From: Monocercomonoides exilis
Taxonomy: Eukaryota > Preaxostyla > Oxymonadida > Polymastigidae
Reading direction: 5' to 3'
Assembly (NCBI GenBank): GCA_001643675.2
Contig: LSRY02000018.1
Location: 1,116,001 to 1,180,000 of the forward strand
DNA length: 64,000 nt
Shown: positions 1 to 10,347 of the stretch, one piece after another
Layout of the letters: each line of letters opens with the position of its first letter
Position numbering within the stretch: the first letter of the stretch is position 1
Position numbers and translations under genes: made by a program
The notes under the pieces: generated by a model
Told to the model about the DNA's origin: nothing
Databases searched by the model: none
Seen by the model: only the letters and a program-made list of their open reading frames with translations

Positions 1-33
1 GGCTGTTTCGAGTCTGTAGTTGAGTGAAGACAG

Positions 34-1459
34 TCAAATGTCTCCAGCAAGTGCCGTCGCATCAGCCATGCCAATGTCAGCAAGTGAGAGCAGAGAGAAG
101 AACGACGTCCATTCTTTGGCCTGCTGGTGGGTGTATTGCTTGTGGATGATGGAAGAAGAGGCGAAAGAAGAAGAAGAGGCGGAAGAAGAAATAGATAATG
201 ATAATGAAGAAGATGATAATGAAGAAGAAGAAGAACATGAAGAAGAAGCATCATAAGAATCCTTCACTGAATCAACTTCCTCCATCTCTTTCTGATTTCT
301 TTCTCTTTCAAATGCCTCAATGAACTCCTGTGCGAGAATGTGGTCAACAACCATCTCATCAGTCACAATGTATGATGCACCATTAACACATTCACACAGA
401 AGTGCGAGGTGAGCAGGCAAAATCTTCAGCAGGTTCGCCAGTTGCATCATTACTCGTGAATAAAGCGCACTCGATCGAAGAGACTCAGAATGAGTGTTGT
501 ATAAATGTCCCCTCAGCGTTTCCTGCACAGATCAGGAGGAAGAAGAAGAGAAAGATAAGTTATTTCTTCTAATTTTGTTGGTTCTGCCTTTTTCTTCTTC
601 TTTCGCTGTTTCTCCTTCTTCTTCTGCTTGTCCTCTCTTTCACATTGTTTGTCTGTAAATTAATTTGTCTCTGCTCCTTTGCCACATGCTGTGCGACAGA
701 GTTGATGGAAGTCGTTCTGTTTTCCTTTTCCTCTGCCGTTTCAAAAAGGCTGCTGTTCTCCTTCAACAAGGACGGATAACAGTACAACAGCACTCCCAGC
801 ATAAAATTCTTCTTTGCCGAAAAAAGCATCTCTGTCTGCAGCATCGCAAACTCTTGCTTCACAGCCAGCGGCGGTACCTCATCCAAAATGCTTCCGTCTT
901 CCCACTTCGCAAAGAACACCGCTTCCCCGTCAGGCACCAGCCACCCGAAGCCTTCTCTCCACAGCTCTGCCAGCGCAATCATGTCCTGCTTCGGAAAGTC
1001 ATCTTCCGTGCCCTCTTTCGCAAAGTGCGCAGTGGCTCGACCGAAGTCGATGCGGTCGCTGCCAATGCCGTAGAGATGGTTCATTCAGTAGAACCGGTTG
1101 TGCTGTGTGCTGGCCAAATAGTCATTCTCTTCAGTTGCTTGAGAGAATGAAGGTTCCACTCCGGCTGTTTGTATCGCAGTGAAAAATGAATCTGCACCGC
1201 TTTTCTTCTCACTATCATAAAATTTGTAGTATGCTTGCTTGTTCTTTTTCAAAGCCGATCGAAATTTGGCAGACTTGTTCGCGATATGTTGAAAATCAAT
1301 GCAACTGTCAACTTCCATGGATTGATCAGCATCACAAGGTGGAATAACTCCAAGCCAGGAATAAAATGATGTGTATGTTGGAACAAAGGCCATGTTCAAA
1401 AGAGTCGAATGCGCCAAATTCATCATTAAAAAAAATGAAAAATAAAAGATCATGATCAA
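34..1459 (-). CDS. Hypothetical protein, two exons, interrupted by one in-frame TGA; upstream start uncertain
   Basis: I do not recognise this protein. The reading frame runs 1459 to 644, then continues after a 121-nt GT-AG intron (523-643) in 34-522, ending at TGA 34-36. The frame is continuous through 1087-1085, where TGA is immediately followed by ATG, so either the gene is broken there or translation starts at 1084. Residues after the TGA look like a globular domain (motifs WREGFGWLVPDGEAVFFAKW and DEVPPLAVKQEF). The last exon has a helical part (MMQLANLLKILPAHLALLCE) and a Ser-rich run. Its first 120 residues open with a hydrophobic stretch (IMIFYFSFFLMM) that may be intron rather than protein. 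Splicing was chosen because the acceptor TGTGCAG and donor GTGAAAG keep frame. Product unknown; coding nature likely, exact ends uncertain. Confidence 0.5.
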
Positions 1460-2216
1460 TATTTATTATCAAAAAGGGATTATGCAACAGATTAGAGGCA
1501 AAAGAAAAGGAAGCTTCAGTGTTCATCGAAGAAGCAAATGCGTTAAACCCTATCACCTTTAATATAAAAAAAGATGATTTTTTAAATTAGTTGAAAATTT
1601 CATTGAATTTATGTTTTTTTGAAAATATTGAAATTTATTCTAACATTCATAGAATTATCAGAATAATGTCTTTGGGAAAATAGAAAGATTCTGTCATATT
1701 CATTATTTAACAAAAATGCCAATGTTCCAAATTACTCGGAATATCCTTTATCCAACTTTTTATTAATTACTTTCAAAACACTTAATTGATTGGAAGTTGG
1801 GGTCAACTTTACATCATTTTATTATAGAAAGAAAAATGAAACAAATAACATAACTGTTTGTATCATAAAATACAATTATTAAAATATTCTTAAAACAAAG
1901 CAAACGATGAAAGGAAAATGTACAAATTAAATCATCAAATTTCTAGAATTTTCAAACCGAAATTTTCCCCGATTCGATTTATTGAAAAAAGATAACATAA
2001 ACGACAACAATTACAAAGAAAAAGAAAAGGGGGGAGACGAGGAAGAAAAAGAAGAGCAGAAATTCCAATTGAAATTCTTTTGCTTGTTTGACGAAGATCG
2101 AAGAGGATGAAAAGCACAGAAAGAAGAAAATGATTTTGAATAAGCGTTAGAAAAAAAAAGTGAAGCTATTCATTAATGTGTGCGTGATATGGAGTCTTAA
2201 GTTCAATGATCTTCAG
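1460..2216. other. AT-rich intergenic stretch
   Basis: No reading frame with coding character was seen. A short minus-strand frame at 1332-1556 overlaps the gene to the left and may hold its missing 5' end. The rest is AT-rich with short purine runs. Confidence 0.4.
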
Positions 2217-2222
2217 TAGTTG

Positions 2223-2433
2223 TCTCACTGTTTGCGCTCTGCTGCGAATGCTGCTAATGCTGAAGAGACCATGGTTGCATCAAAGACGCACTTCACGAAG
2301 GTGCTGAGCGCTTCCTTTCCAAAGCAATGCCACCGCCCTGGCTTAAAAAAGTCGCCAATCGCAGAAGATGCATTATTCGATGGGGAGGAGGCTGAGTATG
2401 TACTTCTGCAACATGAATGAATTTCGTTCTGAA
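2223..2433 (-). pseudogene. Possible isolated exon of an unknown gene
   Basis: On the minus strand a strong acceptor (TATCTTTCAG) at 2434-2443 opens a 70-residue frame with mixed amino-acid use, including GRWHCFGKEALSTFVKC and a run of alanines, ending at TGA. The end also reads as a donor (GTGAGA), so it could be an internal exon whose partners are lost or far away. No upstream exon could be found. The plus-strand frame over the same bases is treated as its shadow. Function unknown. Confidence 0.25.
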
Positions 2434-3138
2434 AGATAGAAGAATGATAATTGAAAAATAATTGCAGTCAAAGAACTGAGAGGCAAAGAACTGAAATAAG
2501 ATGATAATTGATAATCATTAAACAGGAACGCAATTATCAAAATTATTGCATTTTGTTTACTGCTGATGAAAGGCAGTGATGAAAAAGAAAGAAGATAAAG
2601 TTGAAAAAACTCGAGAACAATGCATTGAGGATATGTTTGAAAGCAAAAAATAAAAGGTATTAAATAACAAAAGCAAAACGATAAAATACAATAAAATGGA
2701 CAGATAAAGAGATTGCAAAACCTTGATCAAACTTTTGTTAATTTCAACATCGGTTTTCTAAGATAATGAATTACGCCATCACTTTTTTTCTCACAGAATT
2801 GATCTTTTAAAAATGTTTCTGTTTCCACAGGAACACTGGATGTTTGAATATATTTTTCAAATTAATATCATTGGCAAATAACATTCCTTATAAGTTCTTC
2901 CAAAATTCAACAGAATTTAGTGCTCTCTATTTTCAAAAGCAAGACAACGAATTTTGATAATTAAAGTATGGGTTTCGATATAAATTTTTTCTCTTTTGAA
3001 ACATTATCAAAATCAATACACAATTATAGAAAATATAATCTAATAATTATTTAAAAAATTTTATAATTTAAAAAAAAAAAAAAATAAAAAAAAAAAACAC
3101 TGAGTGACGAAGTGACTGACGAATGATTTTGCTTTTTA
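2434..3138. other. AT-rich stretch with A-runs
   Basis: No gene seen. Long A and T tracts at 3053-3100 lie just inside the transposon terminus that follows, the same arrangement as at the left end of the element at 45.5 kb. Confidence 0.3.
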
Positions 3139-3156
3139 GGGTGACGCAGAGGTTTA
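3103..3156 (-). mobile_element. Terminus of a transposon of the 45.5-kb type
   Basis: Read on the minus strand from 3156 the sequence starts TAAACCTCTGCGTCACCC, closely resembling the terminal repeats TAAACCTGAGTGACG and TAAACCTGTGTGACG of the element at 45502-49222. Behind it come several CGTCA/GTCAC motifs and then a T-run/A-run, again as in that element. The boundary coincides with the first base of a 97-bp repeat that has a second copy elsewhere without this terminus. The other end of the element was not found in the window. Confidence 0.5.
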
Positions 3157-3252
3157 ATTGTTATAATTAATTGAAACTCAAATCGATCGGAAATAAGCAA
3201 ATAAACAATGTTGAAAAACATCAAAAAATAAAAATGATCAATGTCCCATAAT
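3157..3252 (+). repeat. Left copy of a 97-bp inverted repeat
   Basis: This stretch matches the reverse complement of 6539-6635 with only three mismatches in about 97 bases (match starts at 3156-3157 and stops at 3252). The repeat begins exactly where the transposon terminus at 3103-3156 ends. It encloses a beta-helix gene fragment and other debris of about 3.3 kb. Confidence 0.85.
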
Positions 3253-3633
3253 ATTTTCTTTTGAAAAGCAAGATATTTATTATTCAATTCTAAGACTTTG
3301 TGGAGTTTGAAACGATTTTTCAATCCTGTATTTGAAGAAAAGGTTTAATTGTTATTGTTAAACTTGGGAAGTTGAGACCTATATATTCTTTGATCTATCA
3401 TTATTCTTTCTAAATAAGAAAATACTCGATATATCCACTTTTACGTAAAAATGTATTTGTAAAACAGTGGAAATGCAAAACACAGGTTGATGAATGCATG
3501 TCTAATGGTATATTTATAAATTTTTATTGATATTATAGATTATTAAAAAATCAATTATTTTTTTTGTTGTTTCAATATAGAAACATTTATTTTGCATTTG
3601 GCTCCTGAAAAAAGTTTCGATTATAAATGAAAC

Positions 3634-4431
3634 CTACAATTCATTGTTTATGAATGCAATGGTAATGTTGGAAAAGGCGAATCGCGGTTTCAGAAAGGAG
3701 GAAAGGAAAGAAGGATTGGAATGTGTGTTGAAAAGATAGTATTTTCGGAAAGGATTTGAAAAACATGAATGAGAGGAATGCACAGGAGGAAAATATAGAT
3801 ATTTTGATGAATCAAATAAAACAATGGAGACAACGGAGAAGAAGAAGAAAGGTGTGATTGGAAGACTTTTTTCAGAGGTATTTAGGAAAGATGAATAGAA
3901 TAAAAGCAAATGGACTGAGATTTGAATGTGCAGCGAAGCTGGGACTGAAGGAAGGAATGGGAAGGTGCGGAGTGTTTGAAAAAGTTGGTCAAGAATTCTT
4001 GCGCTTGGTTATTGGGCTTGGTATTAATGGAAAGTCTGGCGAAGAGGATGACGAAGAAGAATTGCGGATTGCAGATATTGCGATGTGAAAATGAAATGGG
4101 GCGAGGAGTGTTTGTGGGTGTGATGATTCCACGCTCAGCAAGGTTGTTGGCGATGTTGATGAAAGCGATGGATGCTGTGTGTTTCGGAGGAGAAAAGTTG
4201 GGAAAAGCAGACAGAAGAAACGAGAGAGGATGGTGGGTGGCAGGCTGTTGTGGAGTGAGGATGAAGATGAAGCGGAGGAAAGGATGCTGGATGGGCATAT
4301 GCATCATGGAGCAGATATGCTCGACAAGAGAGGTTGAGGGGCAGTTGGCATTAGGAAGTGCGAGAAAAGAAAAGGGAAATGGAGAACATTGGGAGGGTGT
4401 GGAACTTGCTGCAACAAGAGAAGGAAGATGA
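3634..4431 (+). pseudogene. Possible decayed coding DNA, unknown
   Basis: This block is clearly less AT-rich than its surroundings and is purine-rich on the plus strand. Several overlapping open frames (3858-4088 and 3976-4431 plus; 3882-4307 minus) have coding-like composition, but none reaches a recognisable domain and they are in conflicting frames. Plus-strand pieces such as EENIDILMNQIKQWRQRRRR look coding. A decayed gene is the best description; family unknown. Confidence 0.2.
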
Positions 4432-4995
4432 AGGTAAGGGGAGAAGTTAAATGATGCAATGTATTGAAGAATGAGGTTATCTCCGAAAATTCACAAAAGA
4501 TTGCCTTGTGGTTTTACAGAGAGATTTAAAACTTTGCATTCTTTGTTATTTTTTCTCGCATTGTTGATTTTTTTTCATTTCATCCTTTTTTTCGTTCATT
4601 GCTGTTTATGGTTTATTGTTGTTCGTGTAAAATTATTTTTTTTCCTGTTTTTGACAAAAGATTCACAACAAGCTCGATTATAACTATGTATACATGTTTT
4701 ATTTTGGCTTTGCAAAGCTGCTTACGTTTGTAAACGCATTTATAAAAGAAATGAGTGCGAATTAGTAAAAACTTGCATAAATAAAAAACAATTAATTCAA
4801 TTATTCATCTTTTTCAAAGTTTTATTAATTAAAGATAAAATAATAGCAATGAATAAATTAGGAATTCAAATAATTGGAAAAAAATCACAAAGCCAGTTCA
4901 AAAAATTGCTTCTGCCTGGATCAGAAATTATTCACCACTATCAAGTGAATGATTCGATATTTGTGGTGCAGCATTCGAATCTATTTTTTTTTAAC
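4432..4995. other. AT-rich spacer
   Basis: Nothing beyond T-runs and short random frames was seen here. Confidence 0.3.
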
Positions 4996-6330
4996 TCAAC
5001 AGCTATTATTAGTAACTGTGGTGAAGTGTGTGCAAATAACAATTCCAAGATAGGATTCTCCTTCAGACCTGGGATTATCCCTTTTTTTAGCAAGCTTAAA
5101 TATTTCTATATCAGCAGGCATCACAAACACACTCGGCGATGAGCTTCTTGCTGCGTTGTGGTTGATCCCCACATTACCCACCTCCAGTTGGCCAGAAGAT
5201 ACGCTGAACAGCGTTGTTGCAGACAAAGAAAGCGCACTCGTCCCAATCACACTCACTGTCTTCCCTCTCCCAACAACTGAAATCTTCTTTTCACCAACAC
5301 TGATCGTCGCCCCTTCACTCACATGCCTCCCACTCAGCAACGTGATTGTCGAGCTCAGCTGCGCCATGCTCGACCCCACCGCATGCCCCACTGACTTGCA
5401 CGGCGCTGCCTCACTCATCCCACACAGATTGCTTGCGTCATTCCCACCCACCCCAACAAACCGATCCTTCATCCCCTCCTTCAGCCAATCCTTCTTTTCT
5501 GTGTGCTGATATTGCCAACCGCCTGAATAATATTCATAGCACACTCTCGTATCATCGCTATTCGTTGTATATGATTCATGGAACGGGTTGGCCGATGAGA
5601 ACAGATTGTTTCCATCATAAAAATACACATCGTGGCCATATGGAGTGGTATCAGTGTAACTGCAATCATGGAAGAAGAAGAAATAGCAATAAATGTTGTT
5701 GCTTGGAGCAGTTTGTTGGTTTGGATCAAATCTCATTCCTCCGCCATATGAATATGCCGAACAAGAAATAAATTGGAGGCTCCTCATTTTGAATGCAGCT
5801 GGAACATTGAAACAGCACATCCCTCCGCCGCTAGTGCTTGAAAGTGAGCACGAAGTGAATAAGCATTCAAACACACAAGCGCTCTCTCCTTTACCGCTTT
5901 CTGTTCCGAAACATCCGGATCCAGAAACCTGAAAAGACACAAGACAAAGTCCTCCTCCTGAATTACTCGCCTTGCAACTCTTGAATTCGCAACCACTTAT
6001 CCCGACACGTTCTGTAATATAGCCAATAAACATTCCTCCGCCACAAAAATTTTGGGCACTACAAGCATTGAATGAGCTGTTTTCGATTTTGATTGAATTG
6101 ATAGAACGGCACATAATTCCTCCACCATCATAATGCGCATAGCAGTTGTTGAACGAACAAAATCTCACCGAAAGTGTTCCCGTTGCATTTCCACACATGA
6201 AAATCGTTCCGCCATTTGAAGTTCCATAAGAATAACCAGCGCTTGTCCCAGTTGTTTTTGAGCCATTCCACACACACCCGGTAAACGAATTCGTCCAGTG
6301 AACGAAATGATCTTCCTTCCTCACATGCAT
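4996..6330 (-). pseudogene. Truncated parallel beta-helix surface-protein gene
   Basis: The 444-residue frame belongs to the beta-helix surface family that recurs in this window. It has successive turns with Gly triplets (YDGGGIMC, NFCGGGMF, NSGGGLCL, TSGGGMCC, YSYGGGMRF), each preceded by Cys/Ser/Asn ladders, then the spacer GHDVYFYDGNN and the module-joining motif CGMSEAAPCKSV that starts a second helix unit. There is no signal peptide: a TAA lies directly before the first ATG, and another frame (6128-6364) covers the upstream part. The C-terminus stops soon after FVMPADIEIF with unrelated residues and without a TM segment. Both ends are therefore missing relative to complete members such as the gene at 15.96 kb. 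It lies inside the inverted repeat pair. Probably a dead fragment, although this exon is open. Confidence 0.7.
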
Positions 6331-6538
6331 TTATATGATTTATTGAAATCATGATCAATTTCAAAAGATGTGTTCATTTGCAAAGACCTAAAAATTAAAA
6401 ATCAAAAATTCTTATGATTACAAAAATAAATAACAATTATTTTCAAACATGAATATTTAAAATACGCAATGAAGTCAAAAAAATCCCATATCAAATATGA
6501 AAAGTATTTTACAGCGGGATAGATCAAAAAAATTTTTA

Positions 6539-6635
6539 ATTATGGGACGTTGATCATTTATATTTTTTGATGTTTTTCAACATTGTTTATTTGCTTATTT
6601 CCGATCAATTTGAGTTTCAATTAATTATAACAATT
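6539..6635 (-). repeat. Right copy of the 97-bp inverted repeat
   Basis: Reverse complement of 3157-3252 with three mismatches. Outside it the two copies diverge at once. This copy lacks the transposon terminus and so shows what the other site may have looked like before insertion. Confidence 0.85.
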
Positions 6636-6662
6636 TATAATTTGTGAATTTTAGATTTTTTA

Positions 6663-8062
6663 ATGCCTTCAACAAAATGGTACAATTCAGACCTATGCCT
6701 GTGTGAAATGGAACAATTCGAACAAGGTTTTGAAGGATGGACCGGGTCAAAAGAAGACGGGAGCATCACTCCCACCGGGACCTTATTTAGTAGCAAGACT
6801 CAACTGGTAGCACAAAAAGGAGAGCAGTGGTGGAACTGCGGCTTTCGAAGAAGCAATGTTCCCGACGCAATAATCACAGAAGCAAAAAATTATGTATCGA
6901 CTTCAACTTAGTTTGCCTTAAAATTGGGATTCGTTAATTTTGCTCAGGCATGAACTGAGCAAAATTGTGGAGAATTTCCTTAAGATTTCGTGGAATGGTG
7001 TCGAAGGTGTGCCATGCTTTTTGTCAAATAAAAAGAAAAGGGATTCCCCAACACATGCTTGTGCGCCACGAGATCTGCAATTTTTCTATTCTCAAGAATA
7101 AGTTATGGAGAAGACATTGGGCAAGTCCCAATATTTAAGACAGTCTTCCGCTCCTTCCACCGTTCCCATGTTCCAAGAAAACCTTACACATATATGTGGT
7201 CGCCCACCTTGGTTTTCGATTTCTACGACTCACGGCCAAACAATATTGATCTATCCTTCAACGAACTTACAGTTAAGTGCATAATGCTTTGAGGGCTATT
7301 TACAGCATGCCGCTTCCACGAACTCGAACAACTATCGATGAGCAAATCCATTTTCAACAACGATGCCATCCACCTCCACACCACCTGAAAACTTCCATTC
7401 CACCGAGTTATCTTGCAATTCCTTTCTTAGGAGAAGTGGATAGGAATATTTGCCCAGCAAGAGCTGTCAACTGCCTTTGGGAAAGAGTTCGAAGAACCTA
7501 CGAATCGGGAGACACATTTCTTCTGAACACGACGCATCACTCACCGCTGAAGACTTCAGGAATTAGAAAACTGGCAAAACTCGGAATGATGCAGGTGGGG
7601 ATCCTACAGGAGTTCAGACCATACACAGTCAAGCATGCAGCCATTTCCGCCTTAATCTTGAAGGGAGTACCGGAAGTGTTTATAGCGAAACATGCTCGCC
7701 TATCGCCGACAGCTCACACTCCAACGCGCTCCTCCCTTAGAGCCAACCTTGCATCCAACATGGCCCACGCACTGGCTGCTCCTCGACAGGAAGATCTAAC
7801 CGCACTTATTGCTTGCAACTGCCCATCCACTACCTATGCACCATTTCCACCAGCCTCCGCCTCACAGGAAACAACAAGCCTCTTCTCAAGAACAACTGCA
7901 TTACCACGAACAACCATTGAGGAACTGAACAACCAACTCAATTCTCAAGTTCCAAGCGCACAGACAGTGGAGTCTTCAAGAGAATGCAGCAGAATTGAAT
8001 ATACCACAATTAGAACAGTTCAGACAAGTGAAATTGGTCACATTCATGCAGACATATAACAA
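6663..8062 (+). mobile_element. Decayed tyrosine-recombinase retroelement (DIRS-like)
   Basis: The plus strand holds pieces of a tyrosine recombinase of the kind carried by DIRS/Ngaro-type elements. Frame 7059-7292 gives an N-terminal part (LVFDFYDSRPNNIDLSF, then NELTVKCIML). It continues past a TGA with a RxxELEQL-type motif, then shifts frame near 7385 into the 7277-8059 frame. That frame carries the core PYTVKHAAISALILKGVPE, which fits the R..KHxx(S/R) box of these enzymes. The tyrosine expected about 25 residues later is not evident (the stretch reads TPTRSSLRANLAS). With a stop, a frameshift and no visible catalytic Tyr, this is a dead copy. The frame at 6663-6911 may be part of the same element, but I cannot place it. 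No reverse transcriptase was found. Confidence 0.5.
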
Positions 8063-8245
8063 TTGCCAACTATTATAACTCCCATAACATGAAGTGTTGT
8101 TGTTTTGTTTGTTCTTTACGAAATAAATAATATACCATAACAAACACTTTGATCATATAAAAAAAAAGAAATCTGATGTCCCGGTAAAAAACCCATTTAC
8201 CTGCATTTGATTCAGGAATATCTACATTTTCTTTTTATCCACCAT

Positions 8246-8309
<64 letters not shown>

Positions 8310-8403
8310 CGAAAATGTGCAAAACCCTTAATATTTTCTTTCAATTCCCATAACAATAGCATAATCGTTGATCGTGTACTTTAACCAAAATAATAAGTGT
8401 AAA
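8063..8403. other. Spacer with poly-T tract
   Basis: About 340 bases between the recombinase remnant and the next start codon. Apart from the homopolymer (listed separately) nothing was recognised; promoter elements of the following gene should lie in its last 90 bases. Confidence 0.4.
8247..8309 (+). repeat. 63-nt poly-T homopolymer
   Basis: Uninterrupted T from 8247 to 8309, downstream of the recombinase remnant. It may be the 3' tail of an inserted retro-copy in reverse orientation or simple slippage. The true length is uncertain in any assembly. Confidence 0.9.
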
Positions 8404-9651
8404 ATGGATAAAGAATCATTTGAATCAACTGAACATAATATCCCGCAACCAATAAGGGAATTTGCAATGAGTTTGCCAGAGGATCTTAAGAATAAATGCA
8501 TAGGCCTCTTTTCAAAGTTCTTGCCTTCTTTGCCTTTGCCAATCGACTTGGAAGAATTTTCCGAAACTCTCAGCATTGCAGAAAAGGCAGAATTTTGGAA
8601 AGCAGTCTCTCAAGTTCAGGCTCAATTTGTTAACCCCGTTCCATTGCCAAGTTTGCCCACTTCTGACAACATTAACGCATGTACTGCAACACCTCCAAAT
8701 CTTGATGGAAATAATAATTCAGTTCCAGTTTCAGACGAAGTTAGTTGCGATCCCTCTACAAATCCAGGTGCAGCTGCTCCGAAGAATAAATGGGAATTAA
8801 GCTTTGTTGCGCCAATTATTGACGAAGAAGGTGTTCCTTCTCGGCAATTCTTTTCTCAGCTGATGGAAGGGATAAAAGCAGTAAAAGAGCCAGAGAAAGA
8901 AAAAACTCCATTTTTACGTTCGACAGACGTTCAACGCGAAGTTGCCAGGAAATCAATAGAAAATAACACTTTTCAAAACGATAAATGCCTTGATGAAGAT
9001 CAAAAAGCTGTGATAACTGAATTTAAGCGAGTTTGGGGAAAAGAGAAGAAAAGAGTTGCTTGCAACAAAAAGTTTTGCATCGATGACGAATGCATGCTGA
9101 ATTGCCTCTCAGTTGTACTTTTTTTTGGAACAGGTATGTTGATTGCCGGATGTGTTTTGTTGGGATGTAATTTATTATCTGAAAGCGGGCTAGCACTTAT
9201 TATTGTTGGATCGCTAATTATTATTATCTATGTAATCCTGTCAATTTGCATGTGCTGCCCTTTCTGTATGAATTCTTTAGGAACGGAAAGAGATTTATCC
9301 TCGAATGAATTTTATTTTGATTTGAAAGAATGTGTAAGGTTGTGTGTGGAAAAAAGAGTTAAGAATTGGAGGAGAAGAAAGGAATGGAGATGGCTTATGA
9401 TAAGAAAAGAAAGAGAGGCTGAAAAAAAGATTGATAAAGAGGAAGAAGAAAGAAAGAAAAAGGAAGAAAACGAGAAATTAAGTCGCGAGGCCGCAATTGA
9501 AATGGAGAAGCTGCAAATGAAACAAGTCATGACAGCTGGTACAAGTGGAGCAGGAAATGATAAGTTCACCAATCAAGCTTTCAGTTCTTCAGTGGCTGTG
9601 GAAATGGAAGTTGGAACAGAAGCAATTATGAAAGAAGACGAATATATTTGA
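8404..9651 (+). CDS. Hypothetical two-TM membrane protein, 415 aa
   Basis: I start at ATG 8404 (MDKESFESTEHN); the longer frame has no earlier ATG. The first ~235 residues are hydrophilic and lack a signal peptide. Residues ~240-290 hold two adjacent hydrophobic helices (LSVVLFFGTGMLIAGCVLL and LALIIVGSLIIIIYVILSI) separated by a short loop and followed by CMCCPFC, a cysteine cluster that could be palmitoylated. Then comes a basic/acidic segment of ~60 residues rich in Lys, Glu and Arg, likely a coiled coil, and a Ser/Thr tail. The hairpin topology with both ends cytosolic resembles membrane-shaping or scaffold proteins, but I recognise no family. One exon, standard TGA stop, AT-rich flanks on both sides. 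Confidence 0.75.
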   Translation: MDKESFESTEHNIPQPIREFAMSLPEDLKNKCIGLFSKFLPSLPLPIDLEEFSETLSIAEKAEFWKAVSQVQAQFVNPVPLPSLPTSDNINACTATPPNLDGNNNSVPVSDEVSCDPSTNPGAAAPKNKWELSFVAPIIDEEGVPSRQFFSQLMEGIKAVKEPEKEKTPFLRSTDVQREVARKSIENNTFQNDKCLDEDQKAVITEFKRVWGKEKKRVACNKKFCIDDECMLNCLSVVLFFGTGMLIAGCVLLGCNLLSESGLALIIVGSLIIIIYVILSICMCCPFCMNSLGTERDLSSNEFYFDLKECVRLCVEKRVKNWRRRKEWRWLMIRKEREAEKKIDKEEEERKKKEENEKLSREAAIEMEKLQMKQVMTAGTSGAGNDKFTNQAFSSSVAVEMEVGTEAIMKEDEYI

Positions 9652-10347
9652 GACGCACAAGCAAGCTTGATTGTTGAGGTATTTTTTTTATCTAATCGCC
9701 AATTGTTTGTTAAATATTATATTCGAATATGTGTTTTTATGTTGACAAACATTTTTATGTTGATTTTCATTTTATTTTGAATTGCGCTTTTAAAGATAAT
9801 TCTTTTTCATTGTGAAAGTTTATGTTGATTTTTTATTGATGATAAAATTTGTGATTGTCTATTTTATTTCATTTCATTTATCTTTTCTTTCCAAAGATAA
9901 TGTTTTATTATGCTTTTGTAATTCAGAACATATTTTTTTTTGCAATAATTTAATGAAAATTATTTATTAATCATTTGTTGAATAATCAATTTGGAAATTA
10001 AATACTTTCAAACTTGTTTTGTCCAAATCAAGTTTTTCAAAAATTTTATTGACTTTGATAATTCTTTATAATTGGAATTTCACTGACTTTTCTTTTCCTT
10101 CAATCCTTTGAATTGTGTTTTAAAAATAAATATGATCATTTTTTTTCTTTTATTCAATTTACAAAAGTGTAAAAACACATATTTGTTATTGAATATAAAA
10201 ATTACAATTAAAATTTATAAGTAATTTTGTGATTTTTACTAAAAAAATTGTCTTTGATCATTTCTTTTAATTTTTTCTTCAAAGTTGAATTAAGGAATAT
10301 TTCAACGGTTTGAAAAATCGTTTTTTAAGTTTTTAACTTAAGGAAAC
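9652..10347. other. AT-rich intergenic region upstream of SPAG6
   Basis: About 700 bases, very AT-rich, with T-runs and no coding frame. It presumably contains the SPAG6 promoter, but no specific element could be identified. Confidence 0.4.

Noticed and set aside
2220-2420. 66-residue plus-strand frame
   Set aside because: The opposite strand has a splice acceptor and better coding composition, so this is treated as its shadow.
3342-3355. Direct repeat GGTTTAATTGTTAT, also present at 3151-3164, as another transposon junction
   Set aside because: No terminal CGTCA array or inverted partner accompanies the second copy; it may be chance in AT-rich DNA.
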